A DNA stretch of 8,912 bases from CAYYMD01 sp964480425 (GTDB taxonomy: Bacteria; Planctomycetota; Phycisphaerae; SM23-33). The notes beneath the pieces were generated by a model that was given only the letters and a program-made list of their open reading frames with translations, searched no databases and was not told the DNA's origin. The position numbers and the translations under genes are program-made. The stretch spans positions 1 through 8,912 of the forward strand of contig CAYZPY010000108.1 in the NCBI GenBank assembly GCA_964480425.1. Reading direction: 5' to 3'. Below, piece by piece: positions 5,983-8,912 of this stretch (its first letter is position 1; each line of letters opens with the position of its first letter).

Positions 5983-7080
5983 ATGGCGAAGATGGATTTC
6001 GGCGGCGTCAAAGAGAAAGTGATAACGCGTAAGGAATTTCCGCTTTCAAAGGCCAAGCGCGTGCTGAAGGACGAGACAATAGCGGTCATTGGGTACGGCG
6101 TTCAAGGTCCGGCCCAGGCGTTGAACATGAAAGACAACGGTTTTAAGGTCATCGTCGGACAGGCCAGGCGGTTCAAAAAGGACTGGGACCGCGCCGTGGC
6201 GGACGGATGGAAGCCGGGAAAGACGCTGTTCGACATCGAGGAGGCGGCCGGTCGAGGCACTATTATACAGATGCTCGTTTCCGACGCGGCGCAGAAGGCG
6301 ATCTGGCCAAAGATTAAGAAATGCCTCGACGAGGGCGACGCCCTGTATTTTTCCCACGGATTCTCCATCGTTTACAGGGACCAGACGAAGGTCATCCCGC
6401 CTGAGAACGTTGACGTCATCATGGTCGCGCCCAAGGGCTCGGGCACGTCGGTGCGGCGGAACTTCCTTTCGGGAGCGGGGATTAACTCCTCCTTCGCCGT
6501 CGAGCAGGACTACACCGGGCGTGCGCGCGAGCGCTGCATCGCCGTGGGCATAGCCGTGGGCAGCGGGTATTTATTTCCGACGACGTTCCGCAAGGAGGTC
6601 TTCAGCGACCTGACAGGCGAACGGGGCGTGCTGATGGGCGCGCTTGCGGGAATCATGGAGGCACAGTACGACACGCTGCGCCGCCATGGGCACTCGCCCT
6701 CGGAGGCGTTCAACGAGACCGTAGAGGAACTCACACAGAGTCTCATCCGCCTGGTGGACGAGAACGGCATGGACTGGATGTACTCCAACTGTTCTGCCAC
6801 TGCACAGCGCGGCGCGCTGGACTGGAAGCCGAAGTTCAAGCGGGCCGTTATGCCCGTTTTCCGCGAGTTATACAAGCGTGTGGCCGACGGCGCCGAGACG
6901 GCGCGCGTTCTGCGCCTGTGCGGGCGCAAGGACTACCCAAAGCGCATCGCCAAAGAACTGGCCGAGATGCGCAACAGCGAGATGTGGCAGGCCGGGGCGA
7001 CCACGCGCTCCCTGCGCCCGCACGAAAGCGCCAAAAAGGTCACCAGAGCCACCAAGGGCGTAGGCGGCAGGTCCGGTTGA
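5983..7080 (+). CDS. ilvC: Ketol-acid reductoisomerase (NADP-dependent)
   Basis: The protein has 365 residues. It converts 2-acetolactate or 2-aceto-2-hydroxybutyrate to the dihydroxy acids in valine, isoleucine and leucine synthesis, using Mg2+ and NAD(P)H, in the cytosol. The Rossmann domain has GYGVQG at 37-42. The following GQARRFKK loop carries basic residues that suit NADPH. Active-site residues are recognisable: H125 in YFSHGF, K151 in APKGSG, D209 and E213 in SDLTGERG, E241 and E245 in EAFNE, and S271 in CSATA. From memory, the stretches GHSPSEAFNETVEE, ALDW and the ending EMWQAG...RSLRP match fungal mitochondrial Ilv5 more closely than typical short class I bacterial enzymes. A basic tail of about 20 residues follows the usual end. 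No other branched-chain gene is adjacent. Confidence 0.96.
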   Translation: MAKMDFGGVKEKVITRKEFPLSKAKRVLKDETIAVIGYGVQGPAQALNMKDNGFKVIVGQARRFKKDWDRAVADGWKPGKTLFDIEEAAGRGTIIQMLVSDAAQKAIWPKIKKCLDEGDALYFSHGFSIVYRDQTKVIPPENVDVIMVAPKGSGTSVRRNFLSGAGINSSFAVEQDYTGRARERCIAVGIAVGSGYLFPTTFRKEVFSDLTGERGVLMGALAGIMEAQYDTLRRHGHSPSEAFNETVEELTQSLIRLVDENGMDWMYSNCSATAQRGALDWKPKFKRAVMPVFRELYKRVADGAETARVLRLCGRKDYPKRIAKELAEMRNSEMWQAGATTRSLRPHESAKKVTRATKGVGGRSG

Positions 7081-7089
7081 TAGTTGAAT

Positions 7090-7116
7090 CACGGAGTTCA
7101 CAGAGTACGCAAGGAA
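7090..7116. repeat. 9-bp periodic repeat (CACGGAGTT / CACAGAGTA / CGCAAGGAA)
   Basis: Three degenerate 9-bp units follow one another in the spacer after ilvC. They resemble the CACAGAG-type intergenic repeats that occur in many bacterial genomes; that comparison is from memory. Just before them, 7082-7092 (AGTTGAATCAC) matches the reverse complement of the end of the dispersed repeat at 10 of 11 bases. Confidence 0.45.
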
Positions 7117-7168
7117 GAGAGAATTGGCTGATCGCACGGCGACCCGCCGCGCTTGTGACAGTCTATCG

Positions 7169-8071
7169 CTATTTAAGTTTGTCGGCCACGGCGGACCAGA
7201 GTTTTCGTACATCCGCGGCGACGCCGTTGGCGGAATATTCCACCACTGATTTGCCGTGCACCTGTGCGAGGGTCACGTCCGGGTCGTAACGCACCATGCC
7301 CGCCAGTGCAATGCACCATGCGCGGGCGAAGTCCTCTATTCGGGCCGACAGGTCGGCGCTCAGGTCCCACTTGTTGACGCACACGAGAGTCTCGATTTTG
7401 AAGTACTCCGTCAGCTTGACCACGCGCTTCAGGTCGTGCAGCCCGCTGAGCGTGGGCTCGGCGACGATCAGCACGAGGTCGGCGTTGGTGACGGATGCGA
7501 TGACGGGACATCCGACCCCGGGCGAGCCGTCGGCGATGATAAGCGGGAAATCTTCATCCTCCGCCAGTCGGTTCGCCTGGTTGCGGACGGTGGAGACGAG
7601 TTTACCGGAGTTTTCCTCGGCTATTCCCAGTTCGGCGTGGACCATTGGCCCGAATCGCGTATCGGAGACGAACCAGTGCCCGTTGACCGCGGGCGCGAAA
7701 CTCACTGCGCCTGCGGGGCAGAACCGAGCGCACAGACCGCATCCCTCGCAGGCGATGGGGTCGATGCGGCAGGTGGCCTGGGCGATTTGGTTTGGCGCAC
7801 CGTCGTGGAGCATCGCCCCGAATCGGCACAGGTCGGCGCACTGGAAGCAGCCGGCGCATTTCTCCGTTATCACATCGGCCCTGTTGCCGCCGCTGAATTC
7901 CTCGCAATGGCGAATGCGCGGCGCAAGCACGAGGTGCAGGTCGGCAGCGTCCACGTCGCAGTCCGCCAGCACGGCCTTTTCTGCCAGCGCGGCGAACGAT
8001 GCGACGATGGACGTCTTGCCGGTCCCGCCTTTGCCGCTGATTATTACCAGTTCCTTTGTTTTCTTACTCAT
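7169..8071 (-). CDS. MinD-superfamily P-loop ATPase with inserted ferredoxin domain
   Basis: The protein has 300 residues from ATG 8071. The deviant Walker A motif SGKGGTGKT is at 12-20, with signature Lys14, followed by DCDVDAADLH (37-46), the switch region. An inserted domain carries two 4Fe-4S motifs of the C-x2-C-x2-C-x3-C type: C72, C75, C78, C82 and C108, C111, C114, C118. The Walker B-like DGSPGVGCPV is at 181-190, and a CVNKWDL segment (231-237) probably contacts the nucleotide base. This is the COG1149-type soluble ATPase, thought to act in metal-cluster or metallocofactor handling in anaerobes; the precise role is unproven. ATG 8071 was preferred over a longer in-frame start because it begins at MSKK just before the P-loop strand and overlaps the preceding gene by 8 nt (ATGAGTAA), a typical coupling arrangement. 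It has no strong Shine-Dalgarno of its own. Confidence 0.9.
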   Translation of the reverse strand: MSKKTKELVIISGKGGTGKTSIVASFAALAEKAVLADCDVDAADLHLVLAPRIRHCEEFSGGNRADVITEKCAGCFQCADLCRFGAMLHDGAPNQIAQATCRIDPIACEGCGLCARFCPAGAVSFAPAVNGHWFVSDTRFGPMVHAELGIAEENSGKLVSTVRNQANRLAEDEDFPLIIADGSPGVGCPVIASVTNADLVLIVAEPTLSGLHDLKRVVKLTEYFKIETLVCVNKWDLSADLSARIEDFARAWCIALAGMVRYDPDVTLAQVHGKSVVEYSANGVAADVRKLWSAVADKLK

Positions 8072-8912
8072 GTTCGTTTTTGTGCCGGTCTGCGTTCGGT
8101 TTTGCCCCGGAGGCAAGTTCGGTTACTCTTTCAGCCAGGTCGGTGAAGATGTCCACGAAACGGGGGACCGTGCGGATTATCATCTCGCCGCGGGAGTAGG
8201 CCTCGGCGACTTTCCTGTCGTCGGGTATTTCGGCGAGTATTTCTATGTTTTCTTGTCGGCAGAACTCGTGTGTGAGGTCGTCGCCGATTCCGGAGCGGTT
8301 GATTACCACGCCGAAGGGCATTTCAATCGCGCGGACCATCTTTACGGCGAGCTTCAGGTCGTGAAGCCCGAACGGCGTCGGCTCGGTGACGAGGATGACA
8401 AGGTTCGAGTCTTGCAGACTTTGTATTACCGGGCAGGATGTTCCCGGCGGCGCGTCGAAAAAGACCAGGTCCGCTTTCGGCGCCTCGGCCTTGATTCTGC
8501 GGATGAGCGGCGGGCTCATCGCCTCGCCTATGTTGAGCATGCCGTGGGTGAAATACATTCCGCCGGACCGCCCTGTTTCCATTGTGCCGATCTTGTGCTG
8601 CCTTTCGGTTATTGCGTTCCGGGGGCATACCCAGTGGCATCCGCCGCAGGAGTGGCACAACTGGTCGAACACCAGCACCTGCTCGCCGACCACGACGATG
8701 GCGTTGAACTGGCAGATATCCCCGCACCTTCCGCAATGGTCGCATTTTTCCTCATCGACCTGCGGCACCGGCACGCACACGTCGCTGCGGTCGGTGATTT
8801 CGGGCTTCAGGAAGATGTGCCCGTTGGGCTCTTCTACGTCGCAATCGACGTAGCCCACGCTTATTCCGTCGCAGTCCGCGGCCGTGACGGCCAGATTCGT
8901 CGCTACCGTGGT
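8064..8912 (-). CDS. MinD-superfamily P-loop ATPase with inserted ferredoxin domain, partial (N-terminus outside window)
   Basis: 282 residues are visible; the frame is open to the right edge. The first visible residues, TTVATNLAV, are the end of a Walker A motif (GKGGTGKTT expected), so only some 10-20 residues are missing. The GTG at 8858 is internal, not the start. The switch region is DCDVEEPNGHIFL (23-35). Two 4Fe-4S motifs are visible: C57, C60, C63, C67 and C86, C89, C92, C96. The fourth Cys of the first motif is followed by Gln rather than the usual Pro. The Walker B-like segment is LVFFDAPPGTSCPVI (149-163). It is a paralogue of the gene downstream, from which it differs by lacking long insertions between the clusters. 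The pair probably works as a heterodimer, as tandem genes of this family usually occur together; that is inference. Its TAA (8064-8066) lies inside the start of the next gene. Confidence 0.9.
   Translation of the reverse strand, partial: TTVATNLAVTAADCDGISVGYVDCDVEEPNGHIFLKPEITDRSDVCVPVPQVDEEKCDHCGRCGDICQFNAIVVVGEQVLVFDQLCHSCGGCHWVCPRNAITERQHKIGTMETGRSGGMYFTHGMLNIGEAMSPPLIRRIKAEAPKADLVFFDAPPGTSCPVIQSLQDSNLVILVTEPTPFGLHDLKLAVKMVRAIEMPFGVVINRSGIGDDLTHEFCRQENIEILAEIPDDRKVAEAYSRGEMIIRTVPRFVDIFTDLAERVTELASGAKPNADRHKNEHE

Noticed and set aside
5874..6089. N-terminal extension of ybeY to 217 residues
   Set aside because: It would overlap the start of ilvC and its ribosome binding site on the other strand, and the added residues do not resemble YbeY.
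7137..7149. Hairpin CGGCG-ACC-CGCCG as a terminator between ilvC and the ATPase gene
   Set aside because: The stem is only five pairs and no T-run follows on either strand; it may still be a weak stop signal.
8072..8116. Longer start for the downstream ATPase (15 extra residues)
   Set aside because: The extra residues are polar, precede the normal MSKK start, and would extend the overlap with the upstream gene.
7256..8146. A 296-codon plus-strand frame opposite the ATPase genes
   Set aside because: It is antisense to two ATPases with complete motifs; no domain or ribosome binding site supports it.

Overview
The window looks like part of the chromosome of a GC-rich bacterium, most likely a planctomycete of the Phycisphaerae type. 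No marker gene proves this. The evidence is the combination of a large BatA-like membrane protein, a secreted VIT-vWA protein, a type II pseudopilin with the H-x9-DG motif, a YbeY with a GYDD metal motif, and a ketol-acid reductoisomerase of the fungal/Bacteroidetes-like form. Two ferredoxin-containing MinD-type ATPases suggest an anaerobic or facultatively anaerobic lifestyle. No tRNA, rRNA, CRISPR array or transposase was seen. Both ends of the window cut through genes.

Layout from left to right. (1) Positions 1-1829 (+) are the C-terminal part of a BatA-like vWA membrane protein. (2) Positions 1830-2053 are a non-coding spacer containing an 8-bp tandem array, a 12-bp inverted repeat pair and one copy of a dispersed repeat. 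(3) Positions 2054-4315 (+) encode a secreted VIT-vWA protein. (4) Positions 4316-4400 hold a second copy of the dispersed repeat between convergent genes. (5) Positions 4401-5279 (-) encode a prepilin-like protein, preceded by an AT-rich leader at 5280-5435. (6) Positions 5436-5873 (-) encode the 16S rRNA maturation endonuclease YbeY. It is divergent from (7) ilvC at 5983-7080 (+), and a 109-bp region between the two carries candidate promoters for both. (8) Positions 7081-7168 are a short convergent spacer with a 9-bp periodic repeat. (9) Positions 7169-8071 (-) and 8064-8912 (-) are two overlapping genes for MinD-superfamily ATPases, each with an inserted two-cluster ferredoxin domain. The second runs off the right edge just inside its P-loop.

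How the genes fit together. The first two genes both carry vWA-type domains, one membrane-bound and one exported, and may serve a common envelope function. The pseudopilin is probably an independent exported protein. YbeY and IlvC are housekeeping genes sharing a divergent control region. The ATPase pair overlaps by 8 nt, is surely co-transcribed, and resembles the ATPase pairs of the Desulfovibrio orp locus and related metallocofactor loci; any partners would lie beyond the right edge. The most unusual non-coding signal is the pair of about 81% identical 63-bp direct repeats in the spacers on both sides of the VIT-vWA gene.
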